Assembly (NCBI GenBank): GCA_017621415.1
Contig: JAGATD010000010.1
Coordinates: forward strand, 1-53,531
From: Clostridia bacterium
GTDB lineage: Bacteria > Bacillota > Clostridia > Oscillospirales > CAG-272
Length of the DNA: 53,531 nucleotides
Direction: 5' to 3'
Positions 17,087 through 27,731 of this stretch are shown one piece after another; position 1 is the first letter of the stretch; every line of letters starts with the position of its first letter. Made by a program: the position numbers and the translations under genes. The notes beneath the pieces were generated by a model. It saw only the letters and a list, made by a program, of their open reading frames with translations. It did no database searches and was not told the DNA's origin.

Positions 17087-17539
17087 ATGATTGTTGATAA
17101 CATAAAGTACGCCAATAAATATTTCGGGATAGACAAAAGGTTTAAAGAAATTTTTGCCGTTCTTGCTTCGCTCCACAAGGACACACCTCTCGGCTGGCAG
17201 GAATATGACGGCTTTAAAATCGGAGTTTCGGAATGCGAGACCTTTGACAAGGACAAAGACGGCAATGACCGCTCTGCCGAGGCTCACAGAAAATTTGCCG
17301 ATATTCATTTTGTTATCTCGGGCGACGAGGGCGTAGGCTATGCCGATACCGACACTCTTGAGCCTGTAACCGAATACAACGAGGAGCAGGATTATCTTTT
17401 GCTCTCGGGAGATACTGTGCGTTTGCATCTCAGACAAGGAGATTTTTGTATCGTTTTTCCCGAAGACGCTCATATTCCGCAAATGACTGCGGGAGCAGAC
17501 AGAAAGTTAAAAAAAGCGGTGGTTAAATTCAAGGTTTGA
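17087..17539 (+). CDS. YhcH/YjgK/YiaL (TabA/EbgC-like) cupin protein
   Basis: 150 residues, whole-length match to the YhcH/YjgK/YiaL family (about 150 residues, double-stranded beta-helix). Metal-binding positions are visible in AEAHRKFADIHFVISG and FPEDAHIPQM. Members include EbgC and TabA and are usually found in sugar-acid and sialic-acid operons, where an anomerase/isomerase role is suspected. It begins 1 bp after the aldolase gene, so translation is likely coupled. Exact substrate unknown. Confidence 0.88.
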   Translation: MIVDNIKYANKYFGIDKRFKEIFAVLASLHKDTPLGWQEYDGFKIGVSECETFDKDKDGNDRSAEAHRKFADIHFVISGDEGVGYADTDTLEPVTEYNEEQDYLLLSGDTVRLHLRQGDFCIVFPEDAHIPQMTAGADRKLKKAVVKFKV

Positions 17540-17556
17540 AATTTGGGTAAAAACAT

Positions 17557-18741
17557 ATGAATAATGAAACAAAGCTACATATTCAATGGATATTAAATGC
17601 TTTAATTGTTTTTATTCTTAACGGCACACTGTTGCAAACATTTCTTCTGGAAAACGGACTCGACGAGCAGACTGTCACTTTTTCGCTTTCTGTTTTGCAA
17701 ATTGTGCAAATGTTGACTATTTTCCTGTTTTCGGGAATAGTTGACAAAATGAAGAGAATAAAAAAGCTTACGGCCTTTTCTTTCTTGATATGCGTTCCTA
17801 TGAATGTATATTTCCTTTGGTTATCCTTTGTTCCCGGTGCGAGAACACCTATTCCCTTTCTCGCATTAGGATCTGCGTTTAACATATTTTTAGGTCTTTA
17901 TAACGTTATTTCATACAAGCTTCCCTATTCTGTCATCGAGATAGAGCGGTACGGAATTTTTACCGCCTATTCAGGGTTGTTTTGCGGTGTAATAAGCTTT
18001 ATTGCATCTGTTGGTATTGTAGCTTTACAGAGTTTCTTCTCGTATTTTGCGGTTATGCGAGCTATGTATATTCTCTCGCTGATTTTCACAACTCTGGCAT
18101 TAATCATCACTCTCTCGATGAAGGAAAACCAACCGCCCATAATCAAAGAACGGACAAAATATGCCGGAAACATCTTGAAATACAAACCATTTACGGCGCT
18201 GATTATTCCTAACATTCTCCGCGGATTTTGCTTTGGAATTTTAGGCATGGCATCCACCATCGGATACTTCACAGGAGATATAAACAGCACTTCTGCCTCG
18301 GTTTTAGTTACGGTTACAACAATTTCTTCCATTTCGGGCTCTTTGGTTTATACCGCTCTCGCCAGTAAAGTCCGAGAAAAAAACATAATTAATTTCTCTA
18401 GTATTCTGATTTTTATCAGCATGTCTTTAATGGTTGCTTTTAACAACACAGTATCATTTATTGTCTTTTACGGGCTGGCGTACTTTTTCCTGCATCTGAT
18501 AAATACCGCAGTTCCTATTGTTGTTGTTAAAATTGTTGATTATGACATTGTAGGGCAGTACTCCGGATGGAGAATGCTTTTACATACTCTCGGAATTTCG
18601 CTCTCGGGATTTGTTTGTATTCCACTGTTTAATCTTATAGGTGTTTTTCCTACCATGCTTCTTTCGGGAGCTACACAGCTTGTTTCAGGCATAGCATATC
18701 ATTTATATCTTACTAAAAGCGAAAGAGAAAAGGCAGTATGA
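17557..18741 (+). CDS. MFS transporter
   Basis: 394 residues with about 12 hydrophobic helices and a central cytoplasmic loop (KENQPPIIKERTKYAGNILK). The loop after helix 2 (GIVDKMKRIKKLTA) fits the MFS D-x-x-x-R/K-R pattern. As the only transporter in this operon it probably imports the oligosaccharide or galactoside used by the GH36 enzyme. It overlaps the GH36 gene by 4 bp (ATGA). The ribosome-binding site is weak (GGGTAAA). Confidence 0.85.
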   Translation: MNNETKLHIQWILNALIVFILNGTLLQTFLLENGLDEQTVTFSLSVLQIVQMLTIFLFSGIVDKMKRIKKLTAFSFLICVPMNVYFLWLSFVPGARTPIPFLALGSAFNIFLGLYNVISYKLPYSVIEIERYGIFTAYSGLFCGVISFIASVGIVALQSFFSYFAVMRAMYILSLIFTTLALIITLSMKENQPPIIKERTKYAGNILKYKPFTALIIPNILRGFCFGILGMASTIGYFTGDINSTSASVLVTVTTISSISGSLVYTALASKVREKNIINFSSILIFISMSLMVAFNNTVSFIVFYGLAYFFLHLINTAVPIVVVKIVDYDIVGQYSGWRMLLHTLGISLSGFVCIPLFNLIGVFPTMLLSGATQLVSGIAYHLYLTKSEREKAV

Positions 18742-20921
18742 TATTTTTCGACAAAGAAACAAAAACATTTTTCCTTGAGGGAAAAAGCACAACTTATGCT
18801 TTCTTTATAAATAAATTCGGGTATGCAGAGCATCTGTACTATGGCGCTCGCATAGGCAGGGACCCTCTGTTCTACACCAGAGGCAAGGGGGGCAGAAGCT
18901 GCGCCGCAACTGTGCCGGGGCAGAAGATAGACGGCTTTGATGAGGGCTCATCCTATCACTACTTCCCCTCTGAGCTTGCGTTTTTTGGCAACGGTGACTA
19001 CCGCGAGGCCTGCGTTCAGGTTGAAAACGAGACCGGTGACAGAATTTGCGAGCTTCTCTACTCTTCTCACGAGATACTTAGCGAAAAGCCCGCTATGAAG
19101 GGTATGCCCTCTATGCGCGGGGGAGAAACGCTTGTTTTACACCTTTATGACAGTGTTACCGACTTTGGCGCTGACCTTTATTACACAGTTTATCCCGACT
19201 GTAATATAATAGCCAGAAGAGTTATTTATAAAAACTGCTCGAACATGGTTATAAGGCTTCGCAGAGCCTACTCATTCACCATGTCCCTGCCCACTCAGGA
19301 CTTTGACTTACTCAGTCTTCACGGTGCTTGGGGAATGGAAAGAAGAATGCAAAAGACCGCCCTGCACTGCGGTGTTGTTTCTATTGACTCTAAGCGCACT
19401 ACCTCATCGGCAACCCTTAATCCATTTATGGCTCTTTGCTCCAAAGGAGCCACAGAGGAGCTCGGTGAGGTTTACGGTGTAAGTCTTATTTATTCATCCT
19501 CTTATGTACTTAAAGCGGAGGGGGTAAATGACGGTCAAACGCTCCTAACCGGAGGAATTAACGACTTTGACTTCTCTTGGAGACTCGATGGCGGCGAAGA
19601 GTTCGAGACTCCTGAGGTTGCAATCTGTTATTCAAACGAGGGTCTTGGCGGTATGAGCCGTGAATACCACGACGCATTCAGAAATTATCTTATTAACCCC
19701 AATTTCGCAAAAAAAAGCCGTCCCATTGTTATTAACAGCTGGGAGGGCACCTATATGGACTTTGACAACGAAAAGCTTATGGCTATTGCAACCGCTGTCA
19801 AGGGTACGGGCATTGATACATTCGTTCTTGATGACGGCTGGTTTGGCGCGCGCAACACAGACGAGGCAGGTCTTGGCGACTGGTATGTTAACGAGGAGAA
19901 GCTTAAGGGAGGTCTCAAGACGGTTATAGACCACGTAAATTCCCTAGGAATGAAATTCGGTCTTTGGTTTGAGCCGGAAATGGTAAACGAGAACTCCGAG
20001 CTATATAGAGCTCATCCAGACTGGGCAATTCACGCACCCGGAAGACTCCCCTGCTACACAAGGAATCAGTTTGTTTTAGACCTTACAAGAGCCGATGTCA
20101 GAGATTACATTGTAAACTCGGTAAACAAGGTGCTAAGCGAAAACAAAATCGAATATGTAAAGTGGGACTACAACAGAAACGTAACCGAGTCATATTCAGA
20201 GCTTTTACCCGCTGACAGACAGGCGGAATTTGCTCACAGATATGCTCTTGGCTTTTACGACATTTGTGACAGAATTATTCTTGCAAACCCCGACGTTCTC
20301 TTTGAGGGATGCGCAGGGGGCGGAGCGAGATTTGACCCCTCTCAGCTCTACTATTTCCCACAGATTTGGACCTCGGACAACTCTGATGCCGACGAGCGAA
20401 CTTTGATACAGTACGGCACGTCAATTGTGTATCCCTTGTCCTCGATGACCTGCCACTACTCGGTTGTTCCCAATCACCAAACAAGCAGAATAACCGATAC
20501 AAAAACCAGGGCAGACATCGCTCACCTGGGTACAACAGGCTATGAGCTTGACACATCGGTATTTACCGACGAGGACAGAGAGCTTACTAAAAAACAAATT
20601 GAAGAATACAAGGAAACAGAGCCTCTTATCCTTGAGGGAGACCTGTACAGAACCGACAATCCAATGGAGTCTAACTTCTTCGGCTTTACTCTTGTTTCCA
20701 AGGACAAGAGCCGCGCTGAGCTTACCTGCTACCAGAGAATGGGCAGACCTAATGCTCATCTTAAGAGATTTATTCCCAAGGGCTTGGCTCCCGAGAAGAG
20801 ATATTATGTTCCCGAGCTTGGTATAATTCTTTCAGGCTCAACCCTTATGAATGTGGGACTTCTTCCCGTGTTTGAGCGAGGCGACTTCAAGACTGTTAAA
20901 TATCACTTTGAAGAAAAGTGA
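18738..20921 (+). CDS. GH36 alpha-galactosidase
   Basis: 727 residues, normal length for bacterial GH36. An N-terminal beta-sandwich (1-330) precedes the catalytic barrel: FVLDDGWFGAR, GLWFEPEMV, then YVKWDYNR with the nucleophile aspartate, GCAGGGARFDP, and WTSDNSDADERTLIQYG with the acid/base aspartate. It hydrolyses alpha-1,6-galactosyl ends of raffinose- or galactomannan-type sugars. There is no signal peptide, so it works inside the cell after uptake, consistent with the translationally coupled MFS gene (4 bp overlap). It is the last gene of the operon and is followed by a strong terminator. Confidence 0.95.
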   Translation: MIFFDKETKTFFLEGKSTTYAFFINKFGYAEHLYYGARIGRDPLFYTRGKGGRSCAATVPGQKIDGFDEGSSYHYFPSELAFFGNGDYREACVQVENETGDRICELLYSSHEILSEKPAMKGMPSMRGGETLVLHLYDSVTDFGADLYYTVYPDCNIIARRVIYKNCSNMVIRLRRAYSFTMSLPTQDFDLLSLHGAWGMERRMQKTALHCGVVSIDSKRTTSSATLNPFMALCSKGATEELGEVYGVSLIYSSSYVLKAEGVNDGQTLLTGGINDFDFSWRLDGGEEFETPEVAICYSNEGLGGMSREYHDAFRNYLINPNFAKKSRPIVINSWEGTYMDFDNEKLMAIATAVKGTGIDTFVLDDGWFGARNTDEAGLGDWYVNEEKLKGGLKTVIDHVNSLGMKFGLWFEPEMVNENSELYRAHPDWAIHAPGRLPCYTRNQFVLDLTRADVRDYIVNSVNKVLSENKIEYVKWDYNRNVTESYSELLPADRQAEFAHRYALGFYDICDRIILANPDVLFEGCAGGGARFDPSQLYYFPQIWTSDNSDADERTLIQYGTSIVYPLSSMTCHYSVVPNHQTSRITDTKTRADIAHLGTTGYELDTSVFTDEDRELTKKQIEEYKETEPLILEGDLYRTDNPMESNFFGFTLVSKDKSRAELTCYQRMGRPNAHLKRFIPKGLAPEKRYYVPELGIILSGSTLMNVGLLPVFERGDFKTVKYHFEEK

Positions 20922-20934
20922 TTATAAAAAAAAC

Positions 20935-20991
20935 ACGACAGCTTTAGCATGAATACTCCGTTGAGAGTATCATACAAGAGCTGTCGTTTTT
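20935..20991. terminator. Bidirectional terminator, GH36 / dut
   Basis: Outer stem ACGACAGCT/AGCTGTCGT with an inner ATACTC/GAGTAT stem, A-run on the left and T-run on the right. It serves both convergent transcripts. Confidence 0.88.
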
Positions 20992-21000
20992 CGTTGTTCT

Positions 21001-21438
21001 TTATTTAGTTCCTGTTGAGCCGAAGCCACCAGCCCCGCGAAGAGTATCTGAAAGCTCATCGGTAAGGTTAAATTCTGCCTGAACACATGGCAGGATGCAC
21101 ATTTGCGCAACTCGCTCACCGCCCTCAACGGTTACCGGTGAGTCGGTATGATTATGGAGAGCTACCATCCATTCGCCACGGTAGTCCGAGTCAACGACTC
21201 CTACCTTGTTTGCGGGAGCTACTCCGCGCTTTGTTGCAAGTCCGCTTCTTGCAAATATAAGCCCGCAGTATCCCTCGGGGATTTCAACCGCAAGGCCTGT
21301 ATGTACCATAACTGTGCCGTGAGGAGGTATGGTTACATCGTCACCTTTCATACTGTAAAGGTCGGCACCTGCAGAATAGGGAGTGCCATAGGTTGGTATT
21401 GTTGCTCGCTCGTCTAATTTTTTAATATTTACTTTCAT
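21001..21438 (-). CDS. dut: dUTP diphosphatase
   Basis: 145 residues, trimeric dUTPase. All five motifs are visible: AGADLYS, FARSGLATKRG, GVVDSDYRGEW, GERVAQM and the C-terminal RGAGGFGSTG loop. It hydrolyses dUTP to dUMP and pyrophosphate, keeping uracil out of DNA and feeding dTMP synthesis. The start codon is preceded by GATGAGGTG, supplied by the end of a palindromic repeat (21439-21489). Confidence 0.96.
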   Translation of the reverse strand: MKVNIKKLDERATIPTYGTPYSAGADLYSMKGDDVTIPPHGTVMVHTGLAVEIPEGYCGLIFARSGLATKRGVAPANKVGVVDSDYRGEWMVALHNHTDSPVTVEGGERVAQMCILPCVQAEFNLTDELSDTLRGAGGFGSTGTK

Positions 21439-21489
21439 TTTTCACCTCATCCACCGCTATCGCGGTCCCCATTCCCCAAGGGGAAGGCT
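21439..21489 (-). repeat. Palindromic repeat (copy A) supplying the dut ribosome-binding site
   Basis: Read on the minus strand: the palindrome TTCCCCTTGGGGAA, then a GACCGCGATAGCGGT hairpin, then GGATGAGGTGAAAA running into the dut ATG. Copies at 24940-24990 and 28514-28576 have the same layout. Confidence 0.8.
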
Positions 21490-21512
21490 TTGCCGTTGCG
21501 ATGCATCTGAAT

Positions 21513-22064
21513 TTAATCGTATTTTTTATCAAGGGCGCAGCCATCCCATATGACTACTCTGCCCTCTGCGCGGGTTTTGTTCATATCTATTATTCTTTGG
21601 TTAGCCGAGCCTCGAAACCTGAGTCCAAGGCGCTTTTCTGCTTCAATAAATCTGCCGTCAACAAGAATATCTACATAGGAAAGCAGCTCTTCCGTTATGT
21701 CAAGGGCTTTTTCGTGACTTCCGGGCTTGCCCGTCAGCTCCTCGTATAGATTGCCTGTATAGAGCCACACGTTTTTATCGGGATAGCATGTCTTAAACTC
21801 ACGCAGGAGCGGCAAGAGGTCTCTTTGGTTTTCCGGCTCCATAGGCTCTCCGCCTAAGATTGTCAGCCCTGCAACCACAGGGTTATCAAAGGTTTTAAAG
21901 ATTTCAGCCTTGGTCTTCTCGGTAAAGGGGGTGCCGTAATCAAAGCTCCAGGTCTCGGGCTGAAAGCAACCGGGACAGCGATTGCGGCATCCGCTGACAA
22001 ATATAGTTGTGCGTATTCCTTCACCGTTAGCAATGTCACTTTTCTTAATTGTTCCGTAGTACAT
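21513..22064 (-). CDS. nrdG: Anaerobic ribonucleotide reductase activating protein
   Basis: 183 residues, radical-SAM activase. FVSGCRNRCPGCFQPETW gives the CX3CX2C iron-sulfur motif, and ILGGEPMEPENQ is the SAM-binding GGE motif. NrdG makes the glycyl radical on NrdD for anaerobic deoxynucleotide synthesis, which points to an anaerobe. NrdD is usually next door but is not in this window. It lies downstream of uvrA on the same strand, separated by an AT-rich repeat, and precedes dut, another nucleotide-pool gene. Confidence 0.94.
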   Translation of the reverse strand: MYYGTIKKSDIANGEGIRTTIFVSGCRNRCPGCFQPETWSFDYGTPFTEKTKAEIFKTFDNPVVAGLTILGGEPMEPENQRDLLPLLREFKTCYPDKNVWLYTGNLYEELTGKPGSHEKALDITEELLSYVDILVDGRFIEAEKRLGLRFRGSANQRIIDMNKTRAEGRVVIWDGCALDKKYD

Positions 22065-22077
22065 TTTAGTTCCTTAA

Positions 22078-22110
22078 AATTCGAAATTCGAAATTCAAAA
22101 TTCGAAATTA
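22078..22110 (+). repeat. AT-rich AAATTCG-type repeat
   Basis: Four back-to-back near-copies of the octamer AATTCGAA/AAATTCG between uvrA and nrdG. The same sequence family recurs at 29513-29547 and 29649-29677. Confidence 0.7.
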
Positions 22111-24933
22111 TTTTAGCTTGTCACGAAGAAATGCTCCGGTATGTGAATTTTCACATTTTGCAATCTCTTCGGGTGTGCCCACGGCAACAATTGTTCCTCC
22201 ACCGTCGCCGCCCTCGGGTCCAAGGTCGATAATATAGTCGGCAGTCTTGATAAGGTCAAGGTTATGCTCTATTACAACCACCGTATTGCCTCCGTCGGCA
22301 AGGCGTTGAAGAATTCCGATAAGCTTTGAAACATCCTCGGTGTGCAATCCTGTTGTAGGCTCGTCAAGGATATATATTGTTTTGCCTGTTGAGCGCTTTG
22401 CAAGCTCGGTAGCAAGCTTTACTCTCTGGGCTTCTCCGCCCGAGAGGGTTGTTGATGACTGTCCGATCTTAATGTAACCTAGACCCACATCAAAGAGTGT
22501 CTGGAGCTTGCGCTGGAGGGCGGGAAGTCCGTCAAAGAATGTTATTCCCTCCTCTACCGACATTTCAAGCACGTCATAAATGCTCTTGCCCTTAAATTTT
22601 ACATCAAGGGTGTCCCTGTTATATCTCTTTCCCTGGCAGACATCGCACTTAACATACACGTCGGGCAGGAAGTTCATCTCAATACACTTAACTCCGTCAC
22701 CCTCACAGGCTTCGCATCTGCCGCCTCTGATATTGAATGAAAATCTGCCTGCGTCATAGCCCTTAGCCTTTGCGTCTCTTGTGGAGGCAAACAGGTTTCG
22801 AATGTCGGTGAAAAGTCCTGTATAAGTCGCGGGATTAGACCTTGGAGTTCTGCCTATTGGGCTTTGGTCTATGGCAATTACTTTATCAAGGTGCTCAAGA
22901 CCTGTTATTTTCTCAACCTTTCCGGGATAGGTTACCGCGCGGTTAAGATCACGAGCCAAAGTTCTGTACAGAATTGAATTTATAAGAGAGGATTTTCCGC
23001 TTCCCGAAACTCCTGTTACCGCAGTAAATGTACCAAGGGGAATATCCACGTTTATTTTTTTAAGATTGTTTTCCTCAGCTCCTATGATATGCAGGAAGTT
23101 ACCGTTGCCCGCTCTGCGGGTAGCAGGTACATCGATTTTCTTTCTTCCTGAGAGATATGCGCCTGTTATGGATTTTTCGCAGCCCGCAACCTCCTCGGGT
23201 GTTCCAACGGCGACAATTTCTCCACCGTGAATTCCTGCGCCCGGACCTACGTCGACAATATAATCTGCCTCACGCATTGTGTCCTCATCGTGCTCTACTA
23301 CAACAACACTGTTACCAAGGTCTCTGAGATTTTTTAGTGTTGCAATAAGCTTGCCGTTATCCCTTTGGTGCAGTCCTATGCTGGGCTCATCAAGAATATA
23401 CAGCACACCTGTCAGAGAGGAGCCAATCTGGGTTGCAAGGCGGATTCGCTGAGCCTCGCCGCCCGAGAGAGTGCCTGCAGTTCTCGCAAGATTGAGATAA
23501 TCAAGTCCTACTCTTACAAGGAAGTTAAGCCGTGCCTTTATTTCCTTAAGAACCTCGCTTGCTATCTTTATTTCGCTCTCGTTAAACGTAAGACTTTCAA
23601 CAAATTTCAGCATTTTGTCTATCGAAAGACGGCATATTTCGTCTATATTAAGTCCGCCAACGGTAACACCGAGAACCATATCGGAAAGACGTCTGCCCCC
23701 GCATTTTGGGCATGCAACCTCTTCAACAAACTGCTGATAATAGTCACCGCCCATCATTTTCATTCGTTTTTCAATAATGTGGACTATTCCGTCAAAGGCT
23801 GTGTGCTGGTCACGGGATGTGCCGTCAAAATATCTTGTAACATAGTATTTCTTGCCCGAAACTCCGTACATGAGGGCTTTAAAGGCTTCTTCGGAATAAT
23901 CGGCAATTGGGGTATCAAGCGTAAAGCCAAAGTCCTCGCCAACAGCGGCAACAAGCGGTCCTGTCCAAGACTCCTCGGTCATGGTTTTAAAGCCGTTTGC
24001 GGCTATTGCTCCGTCTCTGAGAGATAACTCAGGGTGAGGAATAAGCTTTTTAACAGAAATTCTCTGCATATTTCCTATACCGGCGCACTCGGGACAAGCG
24101 CCTATAGGGTTGTTAAATGAGAACATTCTCGGCTCAAGCTCTGGAAAGCTTATTCCGTGCTCCTCACATGCATATTTCTGCGAAAATTCCATTTCCTCGC
24201 CGTCTGTACCGTCGCGGTTTACAACAAGGATATTTACTCTGCCGTCTGATGTCTTAAGCGCAGACTCAACAGAGTCGGAAAGACGGGAGCGAATATCTCC
24301 TCGTATTACTAGGCGGTCTACGACAATATCTACCGTATGCTTTAAATTTTTGTCAAGATTTATTTCCTCGGAGAGGTCGTACATATTGCCGTCAACACGA
24401 ACTCTGGCATAACCCGATTTACGTGCATCGGAAAATACCTTTTCATGCATACCCTTTTGCGCTCTGACTACGGGAGAAAGCACCATAAAGCGTGTTCCCT
24501 CTTCAAGAGAGAGGATTCTGTCTACTATCTGGTCAAGAGTTTGCTGCTTTATTTCCTTTCCGCAAACGGGACAGTGAGGTACACCTACTCTGGCATAGAG
24601 GAGCCTAAGATAGTCGTATATTTCGGTAACCGTTCCTACTGTTGAGCGGGGATTTTTTGATGTAGTCTTCTGGTCTATGGAAATAGATGGCGAAAGTCCC
24701 TCAATTAAGTCCACCTCCGGCTTGTCCATTTGTCCTAAGAACATTCTGGCATAAGACGAAAGACTTTCTACAAATCGGCGGTGTCCCTCGGCATAAAGCG
24801 TATCAAATGCAAGCGACGATTTACCGCTTCCCGAAAGACCTGTAAGAACAACAAGCTTGTCTCTGGGTATTGTTACATCTATGTTTTTAAGGTTATTTAC
24901 TCTTGCGCCTTTTATAACTATATTTCTGGACAT
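22108..24933 (-). CDS. uvrA: Excinuclease ABC subunit A
   Basis: 941 residues, full length. Two ABC ATPase halves: Walker [15 protein letters not shown] near residue 32 and [14 protein letters not shown] near 640, and signatures [14 protein letters not shown] and [14 protein letters not shown]. The zinc modules are visible as CPVCG/CPECAG and [15 protein letters not shown]. UvrA finds bulky DNA damage and loads UvrB. Its start lies beside a palindromic repeat that also separates it from uvrB upstream, and the repeat contributes the GAGGTG ribosome-binding site. Confidence 0.98.
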   Translation of the reverse strand: MSRNIVIKGARVNNLKNIDVTIPRDKLVVLTGLSGSGKSSLAFDTLYAEGHRRFVESLSSYARMFLGQMDKPEVDLIEGLSPSISIDQKTTSKNPRSTVGTVTEIYDYLRLLYARVGVPHCPVCGKEIKQQTLDQIVDRILSLEEGTRFMVLSPVVRAQKGMHEKVFSDARKSGYARVRVDGNMYDLSEEINLDKNLKHTVDIVVDRLVIRGDIRSRLSDSVESALKTSDGRVNILVVNRDGTDGEEMEFSQKYACEEHGISFPELEPRMFSFNNPIGACPECAGIGNMQRISVKKLIPHPELSLRDGAIAANGFKTMTEESWTGPLVAAVGEDFGFTLDTPIADYSEEAFKALMYGVSGKKYYVTRYFDGTSRDQHTAFDGIVHIIEKRMKMMGGDYYQQFVEEVACPKCGGRRLSDMVLGVTVGGLNIDEICRLSIDKMLKFVESLTFNESEIKIASEVLKEIKARLNFLVRVGLDYLNLARTAGTLSGGEAQRIRLATQIGSSLTGVLYILDEPSIGLHQRDNGKLIATLKNLRDLGNSVVVVEHDEDTMREADYIVDVGPGAGIHGGEIVAVGTPEEVAGCEKSITGAYLSGRKKIDVPATRRAGNGNFLHIIGAEENNLKKINVDIPLGTFTAVTGVSGSGKSSLINSILYRTLARDLNRAVTYPGKVEKITGLEHLDKVIAIDQSPIGRTPRSNPATYTGLFTDIRNLFASTRDAKAKGYDAGRFSFNIRGGRCEACEGDGVKCIEMNFLPDVYVKCDVCQGKRYNRDTLDVKFKGKSIYDVLEMSVEEGITFFDGLPALQRKLQTLFDVGLGYIKIGQSSTTLSGGEAQRVKLATELAKRSTGKTIYILDEPTTGLHTEDVSKLIGILQRLADGGNTVVVIEHNLDLIKTADYIIDLGPEGGDGGGTIVAVGTPEEIAKCENSHTGAFLRDKLK

Positions 24934-24939
24934 TGTTTT

Positions 24940-24990
24940 TTACACCTCATCCGTCAGCCTAAGGCTGACACCTTCCCCTCAAGGGGAAGA
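24940..24990 (-). repeat. Palindromic repeat (copy B) between uvrB and uvrA
   Basis: Hairpins GTCAGCC/GGCTGAC (24953-24969) and CTTCCCC/GGGGAAG (24972-24989), then minus-strand GGATGAGGTG before the uvrA start. It fills nearly the whole intergenic gap. Confidence 0.82.
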
Positions 24991-24991
24991 C

Positions 24992-26944
24992 TTATCTCAA
25001 TTTCTTTATCTCGTCACGAAGATATGCCGCCTTTTCAAATTCGAGGGCTTTTGCAGCCTCTCGCATTTCTGCGGTAAGCTTCTGAATAAGCTTTTCACGC
25101 TCGGATTTAGAGAGCTTTTTCTTCTTTTCGGGGTCGGCTTTTTTACCTATTTCGATAATATCTCCAACCTTCTTCTTAACGCTCTCGGGCACTATTCCGT
25201 GCTCCTCGTTATATTTCTTTTGTATTTCTCTACGTCTGTTTGTTTCGTTTATTGCTCCCTGCATAGAGCCTGTTACGGTATCAGCGTACATTATTACCCT
25301 GCCGTTTACATTTCTCGCGGCTCTGCCTATGGTCTGAATAAGCGAGGTTTCGCTGCGGAGGAAGCCCTCCTTATCGGCATCAAGGATTGCAACAAGGGAT
25401 ACCTCGGGAATATCAAGACCCTCGCGAAGAAGATTTATTCCTACAAGGACATCAAACTCCCCAAGTCGCAAATCACGTATTATTTCCATGCGCTCCATGG
25501 TTTCTACCTGGTGGTGAATGTACTTAACCTTTATGCCGTGGGTGGAAAGATATTCTGTCAGGTCCTCTGCCATATTCTTTGTCATTGTGGTTACAAGCAC
25601 CTTTTCGCCTCTTTCGGTGACAGCTCGTATTTCACCTATGAGGTCATCTACCTGTCCCTCAACGGGTCGTACGTCAATTTCAGGGTCAATAAGTCCTGTG
25701 GGACGGATAAGCTGCTCAACGACAGAAGAGCTTTCTCTCGCCTCGTATGATCCGGGAGTCGCGCTCACAAACACAATCTGCCCGAGTTTTTCTTCAAATT
25801 CTTCAAAAAACAGAGGTCTGTTATCAAATGCTGATGGCAGACGGAAGCCGTACTCAACCAGGTTCTTTTTTCTCGCATAGTCACCGCCCGACATACCTCT
25901 TACCTGCGGGAGAGTAACGTGGGACTCATCGATAAAGAGTATAAAATCCTTAGGCATATAATCAAGGAGAGTGTACGGAGTTGAGCCTTTAGGTCTGCCG
26001 GAAAGTATACGTGAATAGTTCTCGACCCCCGAGCAGAAGCCTACCTCGCGGAGCATTTCGATATCATATTTTGTACGTTCCTCTATACGCTGAGCCTCTA
26101 TTAGCTTGTTTTGGCTCTTGAAGAACTCTACTCTCTCACGCATTTCCTCTTCAATTTCAAGAAGAGCTGCCTCACGCTTATCGTCAGAAACCGCATAGTG
26201 TGTTGCGGGAAAGATTACAACATAGGAAAGATGCTCGGTTATCTCGTCTGTAAGCGGGTTTATACGTGAAATTCTGTCAACCTCGTCACCAAAAAATTCT
26301 ATACGGAATGCAGTATCCTTTCTCGATGAGGGGAAAACCTCAACAACATCGCCCTTAACGCGGAATTTGTTACGGACAAAATTTACGTCATTACGCTCAT
26401 AGCTTATAGAAACAAGTCGGCGGATAAGCTCGTCTCGCGACATTTCCTGCCCTACTCTGATGTCTACAAGCAGATTGTGGTATTCATTAGGGTCTCCGAG
26501 AGAGTAAATACAGGAAACAGAAGCAACGATAATAACATCACGTCTTTCAAAGAGCGAGCTTGTTGCGCTATGGCGGAGCATATCTATCTCCTCGTTTATC
26601 ATAGCATCCTTTTCTATATAGACATCCTTACCGGGGATATATGCCTCGGGCTGATAATAATCGTAATATGAAACAAAGTATTCCACCGCATTGTCGGGGA
26701 AAAACGAGCGGAACTCGGTGCAGAGCTGAGCCGCAAGGGTCTTGTTGTGAGCCAAAACCAAGGTTGGGCGGTTAAGGTTGGCAATTACGTTTGCCATAGT
26801 AAAGGTTTTGCCCGAGCCTGTAACGCCAAGGAGCGTCTGCGCTCTCTCGCCTGCAAGGATACCCTCTGTAAGAGCGGCAATTGCCTCGGGCTGGTCGCCT
26901 GTGGGCTGATATTCACTTTTCAGTATGAATTTGCGCTCTTCCAT
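24992..26944 (-). CDS. uvrB: Excinuclease ABC subunit B
   Basis: 650 residues from the ATG at 26944. A TTG at 26956 is in frame but contains the GGAGG ribosome-binding site itself, so the ATG (5 nt after GGAGG) is the start. Walker [16 protein letters not shown], beta-hairpin [12 protein letters not shown], helicase motifs DESH and QTIGRAARN, and the C-terminal UVR domain ([20 protein letters not shown]) are all present. UvrB verifies damage and recruits UvrC. It is upstream of uvrA in the same direction, and a promoter lies at 26973-27001. Confidence 0.98.
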   Translation of the reverse strand: MEERKFILKSEYQPTGDQPEAIAALTEGILAGERAQTLLGVTGSGKTFTMANVIANLNRPTLVLAHNKTLAAQLCTEFRSFFPDNAVEYFVSYYDYYQPEAYIPGKDVYIEKDAMINEEIDMLRHSATSSLFERRDVIIVASVSCIYSLGDPNEYHNLLVDIRVGQEMSRDELIRRLVSISYERNDVNFVRNKFRVKGDVVEVFPSSRKDTAFRIEFFGDEVDRISRINPLTDEITEHLSYVVIFPATHYAVSDDKREAALLEIEEEMRERVEFFKSQNKLIEAQRIEERTKYDIEMLREVGFCSGVENYSRILSGRPKGSTPYTLLDYMPKDFILFIDESHVTLPQVRGMSGGDYARKKNLVEYGFRLPSAFDNRPLFFEEFEEKLGQIVFVSATPGSYEARESSSVVEQLIRPTGLIDPEIDVRPVEGQVDDLIGEIRAVTERGEKVLVTTMTKNMAEDLTEYLSTHGIKVKYIHHQVETMERMEIIRDLRLGEFDVLVGINLLREGLDIPEVSLVAILDADKEGFLRSETSLIQTIGRAARNVNGRVIMYADTVTGSMQGAINETNRRREIQKKYNEEHGIVPESVKKKVGDIIEIGKKADPEKKKKLSKSEREKLIQKLTAEMREAAKALEFEKAAYLRDEIKKLR

Positions 26945-26972
26945 AAAGACCTCCAAAAAACTTTTACATTAT

Positions 26973-27001
26973 ATTTTACCACAAAACATTTATAAAGTAA
27001 A
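26973..27001 (-). promoter_or_regulatory. Promoter of uvrB-uvrA
   Basis: Minus strand TTTACT, 17 bp, TAAAAT, about 28 bp before the uvrB start. No clear LexA-type box was recognised. Confidence 0.65.
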
Positions 27002-27056
27002 CGGATTTTAAAAATATTTCGGGAATAATAACCTAAAAAGAACGAGAGGTAATGTT

Positions 27057-27731
27057 ATGGATATCCTCAAAATATTTTTAACTTCTGTTTCTTCTGTTAT
27101 TACACTGTTTATTATTGCAAAATTTATGGGTCATAAGCAGCTGGCGCAGCTTGACTTCTTTGACTATATTAACGGTATAACCATAGGGTCTATTGCCGCA
27201 GAGATGGCAACAGATCTTGAAGCCCCTTGGAAGCCGTTTTTTGCTATGATAATTTACGGCGGAGTGTCAATTGTTTTGAGTTTAATTACAAACAAAGTAG
27301 CAAGAGCCAGAAAATTTATAAACGGTACTCCTACTATAGTAATGAATGACGGTAAGCTATACCGAAAGAATATGAAAAAGGCAAAGCTTGACCTTAGTGA
27401 ATTTATGGTGCTTTGCCGTCAGGAGGGGTTCTTTAATTTAAATGAAATTCAAACAGCAGTATTCGAGCACAACGGGCGGTTGACAATTCTTTCAAAAAGC
27501 AATTACCGCCCATTATGCGCAGATGATTTTAAGATATCTCTAAAGCCCGAACTGATTTTTACAGAAGTTATTATGGACGGGAGAATTCTTGAAGAAAACC
27601 TAAAGCGAATGGGTCTTGACAGAGTTTGGCTCACACGTCAGCTTGAAAATCAAGGTTACAAATCCGAAAAAGAAATATATCTCGGAATATGTGATAGCGA
27701 AAATACTCTGTCGCTTTTTCCCACAGACTAG
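27057..27731 (+). CDS. DUF421 (YetF-type) membrane protein
   Basis: 224 residues. Three N-terminal hydrophobic segments (to about residue 80) precede a soluble alpha/beta domain with the family's pattern: TIGSIAAEMATD, GTPTIVMNDGKL and LSEFMVLCRQEGFFNLNEIQTAVFEHNG. DUF421/YetF proteins are common in spore formers, where relatives affect spore envelope properties; function is otherwise unclear. GAGAGG precedes the ATG. The stop codon overlaps that of the convergent SOD gene. Confidence 0.85.
   Translation: MDILKIFLTSVSSVITLFIIAKFMGHKQLAQLDFFDYINGITIGSIAAEMATDLEAPWKPFFAMIIYGGVSIVLSLITNKVARARKFINGTPTIVMNDGKLYRKNMKKAKLDLSEFMVLCRQEGFFNLNEIQTAVFEHNGRLTILSKSNYRPLCADDFKISLKPELIFTEVIMDGRILEENLKRMGLDRVWLTRQLENQGYKSEKEIYLGICDSENTLSLFPTD

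Noticed and set aside
24857..25750. 297-residue plus-strand ORF
   Set aside because: Shadow of uvrA and uvrB, with no ribosome-binding site and no recognisable protein pattern.
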